Positions 46,785 to 55,414 of a stretch of 64,000 nt of DNA are shown here, piece after piece (within the stretch, counting starts at the first letter, position 1; each line of letters starts with the position of its first letter). The position numbers and the translations under genes were made by a program. Source of the DNA: an uncultured Flavobacteriaceae bacterium (GTDB taxonomy: Bacteria > Bacteroidota > Bacteroidia > Flavobacteriales > Flavobacteriaceae); contig CANLQD010000001.1 of the NCBI GenBank assembly GCA_947493175.1, positions 712,748 through 776,747 on the forward strand, in the 5' to 3' direction. The notes under the pieces were generated by a model. It saw nothing but the letters and a program-made list of their open reading frames with translations, was not told where the DNA came from and did no database searches.

Positions 46785-47101
46785 GACAAGGTTCGATTAA
46801 TTGATTGATGATAAAAACCAACAGCTAGTAGGTAGGGACTACTTTCGGTCAAGGGGTAAGACTTTCTTGGGGCTACTTATATAAACGTTGGGTTTGCTTA
46901 CTTATTTTAAGTGGTATCAAAAATGGGATGAAATTCCCTAAAATTGTTCAAATGTGGGCAAAAACCAAGGTAATGCGGGGCAATGTAGGCTTAGTTTGAT
47001 GATATGTCGGTAGTACTTGACCAAAATCAACTCAATTCATACAGTTCGGGAAGATTTGACTACTTTTAGAAAGAGTCTAATGAACTAGAAATACTTCTAC
47101 T
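46785..47101. other. Divergent intergenic region, 317 bases
   Basis: Separates the sigma-like gene (minus) from the Kelch gene (plus). TACTTTTA at about 47062 is near the TAnnTTTG consensus for the plus direction, with TTGAC just before it, but the -33 spacing is wrong. No other structure seen. Confidence 0.35.
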
Positions 47102-48112
47102 GTGAAAACTTGGTGCTATCCCGTATTTGTCTTATTCGTATTGTTGGGTTGTAAGGACGGCAAAGAAGCCAAAGCAACGACTGCCATAGTAAAAACATCC
47201 CCCGCTTGGGAACAGGTCATGGCGAAAGGTCAAAGCCAGCCTATCGCCAGACATGAAGCCGCTTTCGTTCGCGTACAGGACACCTTTTACCTTTTGGGCG
47301 GGCGAGGCATTCGGCCCGTGAGCAAATACGATACCACGACCCAAAGCTGGTCGACCGGAACGGAACCTCCTTTGGAACTGCATCACTTTCAGCCTGTGGT
47401 GTACAATAACAACATATATATCATCGGGGCAATGACCGGGGGTTGGCCCAATGAGACGCCCGCGACCCATGTGTACATCTATGACCCCTCATCGAATAGC
47501 TGGTCAAAGGGTGATGAAATTCCAGAAGCACGTCGGCGAGGAGCTGCCGGAGTGGTGTTATATGAAGGAAAATTTTACGTCATCTGCGGAATCAAGAACG
47601 GTCATATCGGGGACCATAAAAACTGGCTCGACCGCTACGATCCCGTCACCGGAGAATGGGAAACGCTGGCCGATGCGCCCCGAACAAGAGACCATTTTCA
47701 AGCAATAGCTACCGATGGCAAGATTTATGCGGCTGCCGGGCGCAACACGGGAAGTACCGATGACCCCTTCGGAGGAACGGTCTCAGCCGTAGATGTATAC
47801 GATGTTCAAACGGATCAATGGAGCACCTTGCCCGACCCCCTCCCGACCGAACGCGCAGGGAATATGGCCATTTTGTTCAATGGGGAGCTGTGGATTGCCG
47901 GAGGCGAATCCTCGACACAAGAAAAGGCACATGCAGATGTTGAGGTCTTGGATTTGAAAACGAATAAGTGGCGGGAAGCACCCGCCATGTTGGAAGGCAG
48001 GCACGGTACCGGCCTGTTGGAGTTTGGCAGCGCCCTCTATGTGGCATCTGGCTGCGGGAATCGCGGTGGGGAGCCCGAATTGATGACAATGGAGCGCTAT
48101 AGGCACGATTAG
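47102..48112 (+). CDS. Kelch-repeat beta-propeller lipoprotein
   Basis: 336 residues from a GTG start at 47102; no in-frame ATG lies upstream before a stop, and the signal peptide begins at once. The lipobox is LVLLGCK-like (VLFVLLGCKDGKE), Cys near residue 17. The mature protein has about six Kelch units, each with a GG doublet and spaced Tyr/Trp: FYLLGGRGIRPVSKYD, WSTGTEPPLELHHFQ, FYVICGIKNGHIGDH, IYAAAGRNTGSTDDP, ELWIAGGESSTQEKA and LYVASGCGNRGGEPE. It should fold as a six-bladed propeller on the cell surface or in the periplasm; the ligand or enzymatic role is unknown (related to the galactose-oxidase central-domain fold). Confidence 0.85.
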   Translation: MKTWCYPVFVLFVLLGCKDGKEAKATTAIVKTSPAWEQVMAKGQSQPIARHEAAFVRVQDTFYLLGGRGIRPVSKYDTTTQSWSTGTEPPLELHHFQPVVYNNNIYIIGAMTGGWPNETPATHVYIYDPSSNSWSKGDEIPEARRRGAAGVVLYEGKFYVICGIKNGHIGDHKNWLDRYDPVTGEWETLADAPRTRDHFQAIATDGKIYAAAGRNTGSTDDPFGGTVSAVDVYDVQTDQWSTLPDPLPTERAGNMAILFNGELWIAGGESSTQEKAHADVEVLDLKTNKWREAPAMLEGRHGTGLLEFGSALYVASGCGNRGGEPELMTMERYRHD

Positions 48113-48118
48113 TGTTCG

Positions 48119-49621
48119 CTAAAAATCAAAAACACTAAAAAACCATGCTCCGTCGGCAGGGGTTCCTGCATTGTTGTACAACTGCACCGTGAAACTGGTG
48201 GTCGTTTGCGCCGTTACCTCGATAGTTCCGGGTCCTGAATTCAACAAACTTAATTGTACCACATAGTTAACAGAGCTAGCAGCAGTAAAAAAGTTTACCT
48301 GATAGTTTCCAGTCCCGAGCTTACTTACAAAAAGTACATTAATGGCATTGACAAAACTACTTTCGTTCATTTTTGCCACCGCGTGAAAGGGGCTGGTAGT
48401 AACAATTGGGGAAATCCAGTCGGTTCCGGCAGCCGTAGCACTGAGCACTTGCCCGGCCGTACCTGCATCCCCACTGGAGTCCAAAAACCGACCGTCGACC
48501 CGAAGGTTGCCCCCTACATGTACTTTTTCTTGTGGGGGAACAGCGCCCATCCCGATATTTCCCGTTCCATTGAAGACCAGGTTTTGATTGTTCAGATCAT
48601 AGGTACGGTCGCCACCCGTTTGTGTGAGATTAGAGTTTGCCAGATTGGTATCGCTGCCCGTATTGAGGTCAGTGAGGGGCACACTTAGGGTTCCTGCCCC
48701 ATCTGTTAGGTTCAAATTGCCGCCATCTACCTCAAAAGTGGTATTGTCACCACCCGCAAGGCTACTGACATCAATGGTGACTTGGTTGCCGGTCCCTTCA
48801 TTGATGACGATATCGGTGCCGACCACGTTCCCGCTGGTAATCAATTCATTCGTCGGGTTCTCCGTATCCAGATCGGTGAGCGGCACACTTAAAGTCCCTG
48901 CCCCATCGGTTAGGTTCAGATTGCCACCGTCTACCTCAAAAGTGGTGTTGTCACTCCCTGCAAGGCTACTGACGTCAATGGTGACCTGATTACTGGCTCC
49001 TTCATTAATGATGATATCGGTACCGACCACGTTCCCACTGGTAATCAACTCATCGTTCGGGTTGCCGCCCGTACCCAACATAGGGGAGAGATCTACCTCA
49101 TTGCCGGTAGTCAAAGGGTTCGTTAGGCGCATAGTAGTGCCGTCCAATTCCAAATTAGAAAGCTCGTTTTGAGCACTTGTATCTTCATCTACAGCAATAT
49201 GGGTGTTGATATTGTCCAAGTTATTGGTCACCTGCTCTTGTAAGATGCTATTATCGTAAAACGCACCTCCCACATCTATAATGCTGTTGCCCGGTGCCAC
49301 ACTGACCCCGCCACTTGAACTGCCCTCATTGCAGAGGTTTACCCAAGAGGTTCCCGTATAAACATAAACACAACCGATATCCGTATTATAGACCAAAGCC
49401 CCTACCATAGGGGAAAGATTGTTCATTTGTTGCATAGTGACCTTCGTAATCACCAATACCAATTCATCGCTTTCGAGTTCCAACAAGGAACCCCTATGGA
49501 TCGTTTGTGGATTGTCCCCTATTTTTACTTGAGCGTGCCCCTCAAACGTCGGCCAGAATAGAAAGCCAAGCAAGAGGTATATACAACAAAAACCAGCTGT
49601 AGTAAAATTTGTACGACGCAT
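48119..49621 (-). CDS. Exported repeat protein with two 68-residue units
   Basis: 500 residues with a signal peptide ending in AQ (residue ~31). The N-terminal part (QVKIGDNPQTIHRGSLLELE, LSPMVGALVYNTDIGCVYVY) follows a pattern common at the start of Bacteroidota surface and tail-fibre-like proteins. The middle has Asp/Thr/Asn-rich tandem units ELITSGNVVGTDIxINEG ... LNLTDGAGTLSVPLTDLxT, two nearly exact copies of 68 residues. The C-terminal ~90 residues (MNESSFVNAINVLFVSKLG) form a beta-rich unit resembling phage tail-fibre ends, preceded by NIGMGAVPPQEKVHVGGNLRVDG. No T9SS sorting domain seen. It probably makes a fibre on the surface. Stop is 6 bases from the convergent Kelch gene. Confidence 0.75.
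   Translation of the reverse strand: MRRTNFTTAGFCCIYLLLGFLFWPTFEGHAQVKIGDNPQTIHRGSLLELESDELVLVITKVTMQQMNNLSPMVGALVYNTDIGCVYVYTGTSWVNLCNEGSSSGGVSVAPGNSIIDVGGAFYDNSILQEQVTNNLDNINTHIAVDEDTSAQNELSNLELDGTTMRLTNPLTTGNEVDLSPMLGTGGNPNDELITSGNVVGTDIIINEGASNQVTIDVSSLAGSDNTTFEVDGGNLNLTDGAGTLSVPLTDLDTENPTNELITSGNVVGTDIVINEGTGNQVTIDVSSLAGGDNTTFEVDGGNLNLTDGAGTLSVPLTDLNTGSDTNLANSNLTQTGGDRTYDLNNQNLVFNGTGNIGMGAVPPQEKVHVGGNLRVDGRFLDSSGDAGTAGQVLSATAAGTDWISPIVTTSPFHAVAKMNESSFVNAINVLFVSKLGTGNYQVNFFTAASSVNYVVQLSLLNSGPGTIEVTAQTTTSFTVQLYNNAGTPADGAWFFSVFDF
48645..49060 (-). repeat. Tandem 204-base repeats in the fibre-like gene
   Basis: Two direct copies with a period of 204 bases (for example ggtaa at 48836 and again at 49040), encoding 68 residues each, about 90% or more alike by eye. 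Likely prone to copy-number change. Confidence 0.85.
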
Positions 49622-49848
49622 GTGGGCAAAAATAGGATTCTTTCGATAGATTCCTAAAAACCAAGGGTAAAAAAAAGAAGTTCTTTAAAGGAAAGCACTA
49701 ACGTGCCGTTTCTACTCCTAAATCTAGTTGAATTTGTCTCCAAAAATCCCCTATTTATACCTAAAAATGCTATTTTTAGATAGCATTTAAATGCTTCGTT
49801 CATTGAAATAATCAGGGCAGCAGTAGTTTAGATTACTATCCCTTCGGG

Positions 49849-50934
49849 ATGCTCATGCCGGGAAGGCACGGCAACAGCTCAGATTACCGTTACGGCTTCC
49901 AAGGGCAGGAAATGGACAATGAGATCAAGGGAGAAGGAAACTCGATCAACTACAAGTACCGTATGCACGATCCTAGGGTAGGGCGGTTTTTAAGTTTAGA
50001 TCCCTTATCAGCTAAATATGCTCACAATTCACCTTATGTCTTTAGCGAGAATAGAGTTATTGATGGAACAGAATTAGAGGGGCTTGAATACATCAAAAAG
50101 GGTTACCTAGACGAAACCTATATTACCGAATTAAACTTGGATTTGTCCACAGCAGAAACGATTACTTATAAAGGTGAACAATATGTTTGGCTTGGATATC
50201 ACGTATTTGCAAGACCAATGACCATTAATGATGATTTAATCGGCGGATGGTATAGTGAGCCAGAATTATCTCTTGTGGAATATGACAGTTATAAATTTAA
50301 AATGACCACTTGGCTTAACAACGCACTTAGCGAATCAGAGGCAAGTACCTGGATTGATACTTTTGCAAATTATGATGAGCCTGCCAGAAAAGCGGCTGAT
50401 GAATGTCATGCGGCAGGTTGTTGTATTGATTGCTTCAATATGGCGGTGAATAATCTTTACGGTATCGGGGAAGATGAATTAACCAGCAGCCTTACTAGTC
50501 ACCCTCAAAGAATTGACTACACAATGCAGCAGCTAATGGCAAAAGGATTGGCCTATGATCCGGTGGTTTTAAAACCTACAGTAAATGAATCAGGTGAAGT
50601 CACTGGATATGAGAATGGTGAGAGTGTTTCAAATGCCATCTTGAATAGTGCGAATGGAATTCGAGGGATTTATATCTTTGGTGTTTCAGCTGGAAATGGG
50701 TATCACTCAACAAGTGTTAAATTGGATTTAACAGATCTTAACAACCCACAGTTTTATTTTCTTGATCAACATAGTAACATTACACAGGAAAACAACTTTA
50801 ACACTTCACTTTCAAGAGAACAACTAGATGATCTATATATTATGTGGTCTGATGCTGCCAATTATCAATATGGTGGAGATAAAAATGTCAATACCAATAT
50901 CTATAAATTAAAATCTGAAGAAATTCAAGACTAA
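49849..50934 (+). CDS. Orphan Rhs core fragment with papain-like (Cys/His) toxin tip
   Basis: 361 residues from the first Met; the Rhs-like frame is open from 49807, just after an in-frame TGA, and encodes DYYPFG before this Met, so it is a detached C-terminal piece without shell or signal peptide. Residues 1-75 are Rhs core: [49 protein letters not shown]. The tip (~80-361) is AT-rich. [20 protein letters not shown] offers a catalytic Cys at a helix start, [13 protein letters not shown] a His and FYFLDQHSN an Asp/Gln, the order of papain-like toxins. The fold is inferred from this order only. An exported putative immunity protein follows 5 bases later. Confidence 0.72.
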   Translation: MLMPGRHGNSSDYRYGFQGQEMDNEIKGEGNSINYKYRMHDPRVGRFLSLDPLSAKYAHNSPYVFSENRVIDGTELEGLEYIKKGYLDETYITELNLDLSTAETITYKGEQYVWLGYHVFARPMTINDDLIGGWYSEPELSLVEYDSYKFKMTTWLNNALSESEASTWIDTFANYDEPARKAADECHAAGCCIDCFNMAVNNLYGIGEDELTSSLTSHPQRIDYTMQQLMAKGLAYDPVVLKPTVNESGEVTGYENGESVSNAILNSANGIRGIYIFGVSAGNGYHSTSVKLDLTDLNNPQFYFLDQHSNITQENNFNTSLSREQLDDLYIMWSDAANYQYGGDKNVNTNIYKLKSEEIQD

Positions 50935-50939
50935 ATAAG

Positions 50940-51422
50940 ATGTTTAAATATAGTGCTATATTAACTGTCATTTTTATGTTTTTCTTAGTGGAATCAAAAT
51001 CTCAGACTACACCGACTGAAAAAATAAAAAGACTTGGAGAAATTCATAATATGAATGTTTCTTTTCCGGAACTTTTGTACAATAGGCATCCATTAGATTT
51101 TATAAACCATATGATTTTTGAAGAAGAAAATTTTTCCTGCAAAAGGATTAAATTATCTAGTAAGAAAGAAAAAAATGAAATAGACATTTGGATTTATGAA
51201 TTCGAAAACGAACAATGTGCTGTCCATCTTTTTAAATATTTGAATAATTTATGCGCTTCCAGTGAAATGAAAAAAAATATTCTTACAAAAAGCTTCTCAG
51301 GTTACAATAAAACTAATGAATACCTGATTCTGACTTCTAGGAATTTTTTCGATAAAAAAAGTAAAACACTTTATAATGATATCATATCCGTAACAGACAG
51401 TCAGGGAGGTTGCTGGGATTAA
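50940..51422 (+). CDS. Putative exported immunity protein of the papain-like tip
   Basis: 160 residues with an N-terminal signal peptide (KYSAILTVIFMFFLVESKSQ). The mature domain is AT-rich and has no recognised family; it contains several Cys (FSCKRIKL, EQCAVHLF, NLCASSE, GGCWD). It starts 5 bases after the toxin-tip stop on the same strand. Export suggests that the toxin acts in, or passes, the periplasm. A hairpin terminator follows at 51481-51511. Confidence 0.68.
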   Translation: MFKYSAILTVIFMFFLVESKSQTTPTEKIKRLGEIHNMNVSFPELLYNRHPLDFINHMIFEEENFSCKRIKLSSKKEKNEIDIWIYEFENEQCAVHLFKYLNNLCASSEMKKNILTKSFSGYNKTNEYLILTSRNFFDKKSKTLYNDIISVTDSQGGCWD

Positions 51423-51480
51423 CCCCCTGCTAGCGCTAGCATCTTTCTGCTCGTGCCGTCAAGAGTGAGCAAAGAATATA

Positions 51481-51511
51481 AAAGCTGCCCATCGGCGGCT
51501 TTTTTGTTTTT
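51481..51511 (+). terminator. Terminator after the exported immunity gene
   Basis: AAAGCTGCC (51481-51489) and GGCGGCTTT (51494-51502) form a 9-base stem with one G-T pair and a 4-base loop, then TTTTGTTTTT. A weaker look-alike lies at about 51653-51680. Confidence 0.7.
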
Positions 51512-51564
51512 AGGAGGCGTATGCTTTTTTAGTTTTTGACATTTTCTAGGAAGGCCTTGATCCT

Positions 51565-51591
51565 CGCTAGCGCGAGCGTCACGCTCGTGCC
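51565..51591 (+). repeat. REP-like palindrome copy 1
   Basis: CGCTAGCG head followed by the stem CGAGCG-TCA-CGCTCG and GTGCC tail. It forms a tandem pair with the next copy two bases away. Confidence 0.72.
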
Positions 51592-51593
51592 CT

Positions 51594-51624
51594 CGCTAGC
51601 GCCCGTCTGCGACGGGTGCCGTAC
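51594..51624 (+). repeat. REP-like palindrome copy 2 (best copy)
   Basis: CGCTAGCG head, stem CCCGTC-TGC-GACGGG, then TGCCGTAC. It serves as the family consensus here. Confidence 0.78.
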
Positions 51625-51907
51625 TGGGCAGGCAAGAGAACAACGAAGCAAAAGCTGCTTGGAGGCCGCCTTTTGTTTTAGCTTTTTCGGGATGATTTTT
51701 TTGGCACTGCCCAGAGCCTATGGTTGGAGTATGCGAAGCCGATGGCGCGTTCCATAATGGGTAAGAAAACGGCCATGTAATTTCAATACCGCTACTCTTC
51801 GACTAGTGTTGCACCGAGCATAATACTAGAATTTGAAAGCATAAATATTCTTAGGGTCGAAGCGGTAAACTTCCCTCTCCTGCTGGCGCGAGCAAACCTA
51901 ATCGCTA

Positions 51908-51935
51908 TTGCTAGCGTCGCGCTCGTACTCGTACC
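51908..51935 (+). repeat. REP-like palindrome copy 3 (degenerate)
   Basis: GCTAGCG head then GTCGCGCTCGTACTCGTACC; the stem is partly decayed but the tail CGTACC is kept. Confidence 0.5.
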
Positions 51936-52052
51936 GAGTAGTCCAAAGGGGTCAAAGGAAGAAAAAAAGCCCTTGAACTTCTTCAATCTAAATTCACATT
52001 TTCGACGAGCACTTCAAATGTGTCATACATACCAAGAAAATACTTTTACTCT

Positions 52053-52083
52053 GCTAGCGCCCGTCCGGGACTGATGCTATACC
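52053..52083 (+). repeat. REP-like palindrome copy 4 (degenerate)
   Basis: GCTAGCGCCCGTC head and left stem, then GGGACTGATGCTATACC: the same order as the consensus with a damaged loop and right arm. Confidence 0.55.
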
Positions 52084-52294
52084 AAATAAGCCATTATATG
52101 AAACAGTTTCAGGGTATTTTCAGGTATTTGGTAGTTGGAAATAGTTGGGTATTGTAACCATGCGTTACTGAAGAAATTATCGCTTCACACCTGAATCAGT
52201 AAGAAGGTTAGAATGTTTTTAGCACAAAGTTCTTCAACGCCTCTGTTTTCCAGGGCTTTTTGTATTTTACTTCCCCAAAAGTAGCTGACCAATC

Positions 52295-53362
52295 ATGAAA
52301 AAAACTACCCCCTTACTGCCGTTGTTCGGGCAATTCATAAAAGACTCCGAATCGGGCAAACGCTTAAAAAAGAATGGGAGTAAAATTACCAAAGGTACCA
52401 TTGCCAACTACCGCTATGTACTGCGCAATCTTGCTGAATTTTCAACCCAAAGTAATTTTGAACTGCGCCTCTGTGATGCCCAAAAATTAAACAAACGGGA
52501 AAGGGCTTCTGAAAAAAATTACTGAAAAAAGTTCTATCGCAAGTTTTCGAATTATCTATACAAAAAGGGCTGCTACGACAATTATGTAGGAGCCAATATG
52601 AAACAGATCCGAACGTTCTTCAACTACCTGAAAAATGACAGGAACTACCATACCGGAGATTTCCACAAGTTGCTTTATGTACGTAAAGAGTCGGTAGACA
52701 TTTTAGTGCTTTCGCCAGAACAATTGAAATTCTTGATTCACAATACAGGCTTTGAAAATACGTTGACCAAAGCTGAAAAACGAGTCAAGGATATTTTTGT
52801 ATTTGGCTGCACCACAGGCTTGCGCTTTTCCGATATCTTCCTCTTGACCAATAAAAATTTTGAAACACAAAATTGTCATTGGTATGTAAAGGTGAAGAGT
52901 AAAAAGACCAAGAGCCATACCATTATAAAACTCCCCGATTATGCCGTGAAAATTTATAAAGATTACAAGTCGCGCGGTAGTAAAGCTCCACTTTTTGCTC
53001 CTATTTCATTGTTCAACTTTAACAAGAACCTTAAGAAAATCGGTGAGAAGGCCAGTTTTACCGCCCCCATTGAACTTTCACGCGAACGCTTGGGAAAGGC
53101 ATGCCAAACAACGAATTCGGCCGGTAAAAGTACCCAGCGCTTTTGCGACAAAATGAGTTCGCATATGATGCGGCGCACGGCCATTACGACCATGCTCATT
53201 TTGGGCATGCCGGAACATTTGGTAAGGAACGTGAGCGGTCATAGTGCCAATAGCAGTTCGTTTTATCGGTATGTGCACTTTGCGCAGGCCTATGTAGATA
53301 AAGAAATGCAAAAAGTGCATTCCAAACTAGAGCAATACGGGAACGAAACACTTGGCGTTTAG
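52295..53362 (+). pseudogene. Tyrosine recombinase (phage-type integrase) interrupted by one in-frame TGA
   Basis: Two frames, 52295-52525 and 52526-53362, are in the same phase and separated only by TGA at 52523-52525; reading through gives KNY-stop-KKFYRKFSNYLYKKG and then MKQIRTFFNYLKND with no loss of similarity. A Trp codon (TGG) changed to TGA would explain it. The N-terminal part is a SAM-like core-binding domain of Bacteroidota integrases. The catalytic part has the first Arg in FGCTTGLRFSDIF, a Lys strand (KVKSKKTKSHTIIKLP), HMMRRTAITTML (HxxR), GHSANSSSFYRYVHF (His and nucleophile Tyr). Full length would be about 355 residues. The sense-strand residues are intact apart from the stop. 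It is probably inactive, unless it restarts at the Met at 52598 or the TGA is read through. Confidence 0.87.
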
Positions 53363-53370
53363 GAAAGTTG

Positions 53371-53898
53371 TTATGGGTTACTCCTCATTACTGCTTGGTT
53401 TTTAACCCGCTGCATTTCCAGATTCTTGAGGTAAATCCGTTGTAGTTTGCTCCAAAAGCTGGATGTCATGGGCATCACATATTCCTTTTGCTCCAACCGG
53501 TCCAATACATGAAAGCGTCGCACCTGCCCTGTTCCTGTTCCTCCCCCTGGACCATAGAGCGTTTCATTGTTGCTTTGGTATTGATAGGAATTGTAGGTAT
53601 AGTCGAACACATAGCGGTACTTTGCTACATTGGTATAAGTTTCGGAGGCTAGTTCTTCCTGGGTTACCAGCTCGTGAGGACCTTTGTAGACTTTTCTTAG
53701 ATTGCGTTTTAAGTACTTGTTGTAACTATTCCTGTAGGTTATGAATAAAACAGTATCGTTATGCACCCCAAAGTCTTCGGGAATGGCTCCCTGCTCCACC
53801 GTTGCGTATTGGTTCGCCTTTGCCTTGACGATGGCTCCACAGGAATACAATCCTCCTAAAAGACCTATCGCCAAAACCAAATTTATCCATGTTTTCAT
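53371..53898 (-). CDS. Hypothetical lipoprotein
   Basis: 175 residues. A lipoprotein signal peptide with LGGLYSC, Cys near residue 20, is visible. The mature part has many Tyr residues (YRNSYNKYLKRNLRKVYKG, FDYTYNSYQYQSNNE) and a GPGGGTGTGQVRRFHVLD segment. No domain recognised. It is convergent with the broken integrase (8 bases between stops) and stands alone; the gap 53899-54174 upstream holds REP-like elements and no gene. Confidence 0.6.
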   Translation of the reverse strand: MKTWINLVLAIGLLGGLYSCGAIVKAKANQYATVEQGAIPEDFGVHNDTVLFITYRNSYNKYLKRNLRKVYKGPHELVTQEELASETYTNVAKYRYVFDYTYNSYQYQSNNETLYGPGGGTGTGQVRRFHVLDRLEQKEYVMPMTSSFWSKLQRIYLKNLEMQRVKNQAVMRSNP

Positions 53899-54084
53899 AC
53901 CAATGGTAACGTACTAAGCATTGTATTAGTATGGACATATGGCAATCTTCCATAGCTGTCGTGCTGATTTGCAGCTTTGTTTTCTGAATGAATACCAAAT
54001 CGATATCCCTCCTACCCGGGCGCTAGCTGGGAACCAGAATCCCTATAATCCTTCCATTTCTCTAGAATCAAGTTCTATTACCTT

Positions 54085-54116
54085 CGCTAGCGCTCGTCTG
54101 TGACGAGTGCCGTACC
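54085..54116 (+). repeat. REP-like palindrome upstream of the transposase
   Basis: CGCTAGCG head, stem CTCGTC-TGT-GACGAG with compensatory changes against copy 2, then TGCCGTACC. Compensated stem bases indicate selection on the hairpin. A partial GGGCGCTAGCTGGG lies at about 54018-54031. Confidence 0.78.
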
Positions 54117-54174
54117 AGATGATAAGAAAATATAGCATCATTGCGAAAGCGATGGTTTTTGTATTTTTAAACGA

Positions 54175-54732
54175 ATGAGCAGAAAATACAAATTCCACAA
54201 TCCAACGGCTCCGTATTTCGTTTCGTTCGCAACGGTATATTGGTTAGATGTGTTTACCAGGGAGATTTACCTGAAGGTGTTGGTCGATAGTATCGAATAT
54301 TGCCGAAAGCATAAGGGAATGGAACTTTTCGCATATTGCTTTATGCCTAGCCATCTTCACTTCATCTTCCGGGATGCCAATGAAGACCCGACCGGTCTAC
54401 TTCGCGATTTCAAGAAATATACTTCTAAGAAGATAGTAAAGGCTATCGAAGAAAATCCTCAAGAAAGCAGAAAAGAATGGTTGCTTTGGATGTTCGAAAG
54501 AGCAGGGAAGAAAAAAGGAAATGTCGCGAAATATCAATTTTGGCAGCATCATAACAAACCGATCGAGCTTTGGAGCACCGCGGTCATTAAACAGAAATTG
54601 GATTATATACATAACAATCCTGTCAAGGCCGGTTTTGTAACGGCCCCTATGCATTGGAAATATAGTAGTGCAAGAAATATTGCCGAGCAAGATCCTGCTT
54701 TTGAGATCGATGCCATTGGGTTTTTGGAATAA
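54175..54732 (+). CDS. REP-associated tyrosine transposase (RAYT, Y1/HUH family)
   Basis: 185 residues. HUH motif in FMPSHLHFIF and the catalytic Tyr in QKLDYIHNNPVKAGFV, the signature of the IS200-like Y1 family and specifically of REP-associated transposases, which are domesticated single-copy genes. The start MSRKYKFHNPTAPYFVSFAT matches the conserved N-terminal strand (F-V-T-xTV). It likely nicks single-stranded REP hairpins to spread them. Matching REP-like hairpins lie on both sides (54085-54116 and inverted at 54750-54782) and in the 51.4-52.1 kb region. Confidence 0.9.
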   Translation: MSRKYKFHNPTAPYFVSFATVYWLDVFTREIYLKVLVDSIEYCRKHKGMELFAYCFMPSHLHFIFRDANEDPTGLLRDFKKYTSKKIVKAIEENPQESRKEWLLWMFERAGKKKGNVAKYQFWQHHNKPIELWSTAVIKQKLDYIHNNPVKAGFVTAPMHWKYSSARNIAEQDPAFEIDAIGFLE

Positions 54733-54749
54733 CATAAGATTTCTTACTC

Positions 54750-54782
54750 GTATGGACACCCGTCGCAGAAGGGCGCTAGCGA
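54750..54782 (-). repeat. REP-like palindrome downstream of the transposase, inverted
   Basis: Read on the minus strand: TCGCTAGCGCCCTTCTGCGACGG, then GTGTCCATAC, close to copy 2 with one stem mismatch. Its opposite orientation to the upstream copy gives the REP-gene-inverted REP arrangement typical of RAYT loci. Confidence 0.75.
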
Positions 54783-54817
54783 GGGCGTTAGCACACACGA
54801 GGACTAGCTGGGGGATA

Positions 54818-55414
54818 CTACCTTAATCTAACATATTTCTTTTTTAACGCATTTTCTGCTACGTAAACCAAAGGCACATCCTCAGATTTTATACAATGTT
54901 CTAAAAATGAAGTAGTTATTTCAGGCTCCCAACCAGCACAGGCGGCAGCCAAACCATATCTTGGGTCTGTACAACCCTTAGGTCTGTCTACTCCAAAATC
55001 CCAACATAGGGATATAATTTCCTGTTGATCTTTTGAGATAGGAACCATTTTATCATAGCCTAAAACTTCCAATGCACCTTCCGTGGCAGAGTAATTATTG
55101 CCATTAATACATTTTAAAACGAAAGTGACATCACTCAAATCCTGCCTATCCAATCTTACATAAGATTTAGTCGCGGTTCTTAAAAGGAACCCTTTATCAA
55201 TGTAATACTCTTTAATATAAACCTTTACATCATCACCTCCAATCAACCCAAGAGTTAATATGATTTCTTCTTGGGTATCCCAGTATTTACCACCATTTTC
55301 TTTCTTTAAGGCTTCCAACAAATCAGTTGAATAATCCGTTAATCCTTTTTTTCTTATTTCAATAGCGGCTTTCCTTCTCTTAACTGTTGATTTACCTAAT
55401 AATACGTCTCTCAT
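54818..55414 (-). CDS. Putative immunity protein, HEAT-like repeats
   Basis: 198 residues from the ATG at 55414, which overlaps the preceding stop by ATGA (the frame extends to 55435 but this start fits best). Helical repeats such as RRKAAIEIRKKGLTDYSTDL, EEIILTLGLIGGDDVKVYI and SATEGALEVLGYDKMVP look like HEAT/armadillo units. No signal peptide. It is the second gene after the HNH-tipped Rhs protein. HEAT-like proteins are common among immunity genes of polymorphic toxins; its specific partner is not shown. Confidence 0.65.
   Translation of the reverse strand: MRDVLLGKSTVKRRKAAIEIRKKGLTDYSTDLLEALKKENGGKYWDTQEEIILTLGLIGGDDVKVYIKEYYIDKGFLLRTATKSYVRLDRQDLSDVTFVLKCINGNNYSATEGALEVLGYDKMVPISKDQQEIISLCWDFGVDRPKGCTDPRYGLAAACAGWEPEITTSFLEHCIKSEDVPLVYVAENALKKKYVRLR

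Larger units (their letters stand above)
51423..52294. other. 872-base non-coding region rich in REP-like palindromes
   Basis: No gene supportable. Several related GC-rich hairpins containing GCTAGCG and CGTC-nnn-GACG style stems are scattered in otherwise AT-rich DNA: 51430-51441 (partial), 51565-51591, 51594-51624, 51908-51935 and 52053-52083. They match copies beside the transposase gene at 54175. Confidence 0.75.

Noticed and set aside
49627..49634. TATTTTTG box on the minus strand just before the fibre-like gene
   Set aside because: It matches the -7 consensus but is only 6 bases from the ATG and has no good -33 box at 19 bases, so it is not reported as a promoter.
51423..52294. GC-rich repeats considered as a CRISPR array
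   Set aside because: Spacing is irregular, the copies are palindromic and diverged, no cas genes are near, and a RAYT gene explains them.
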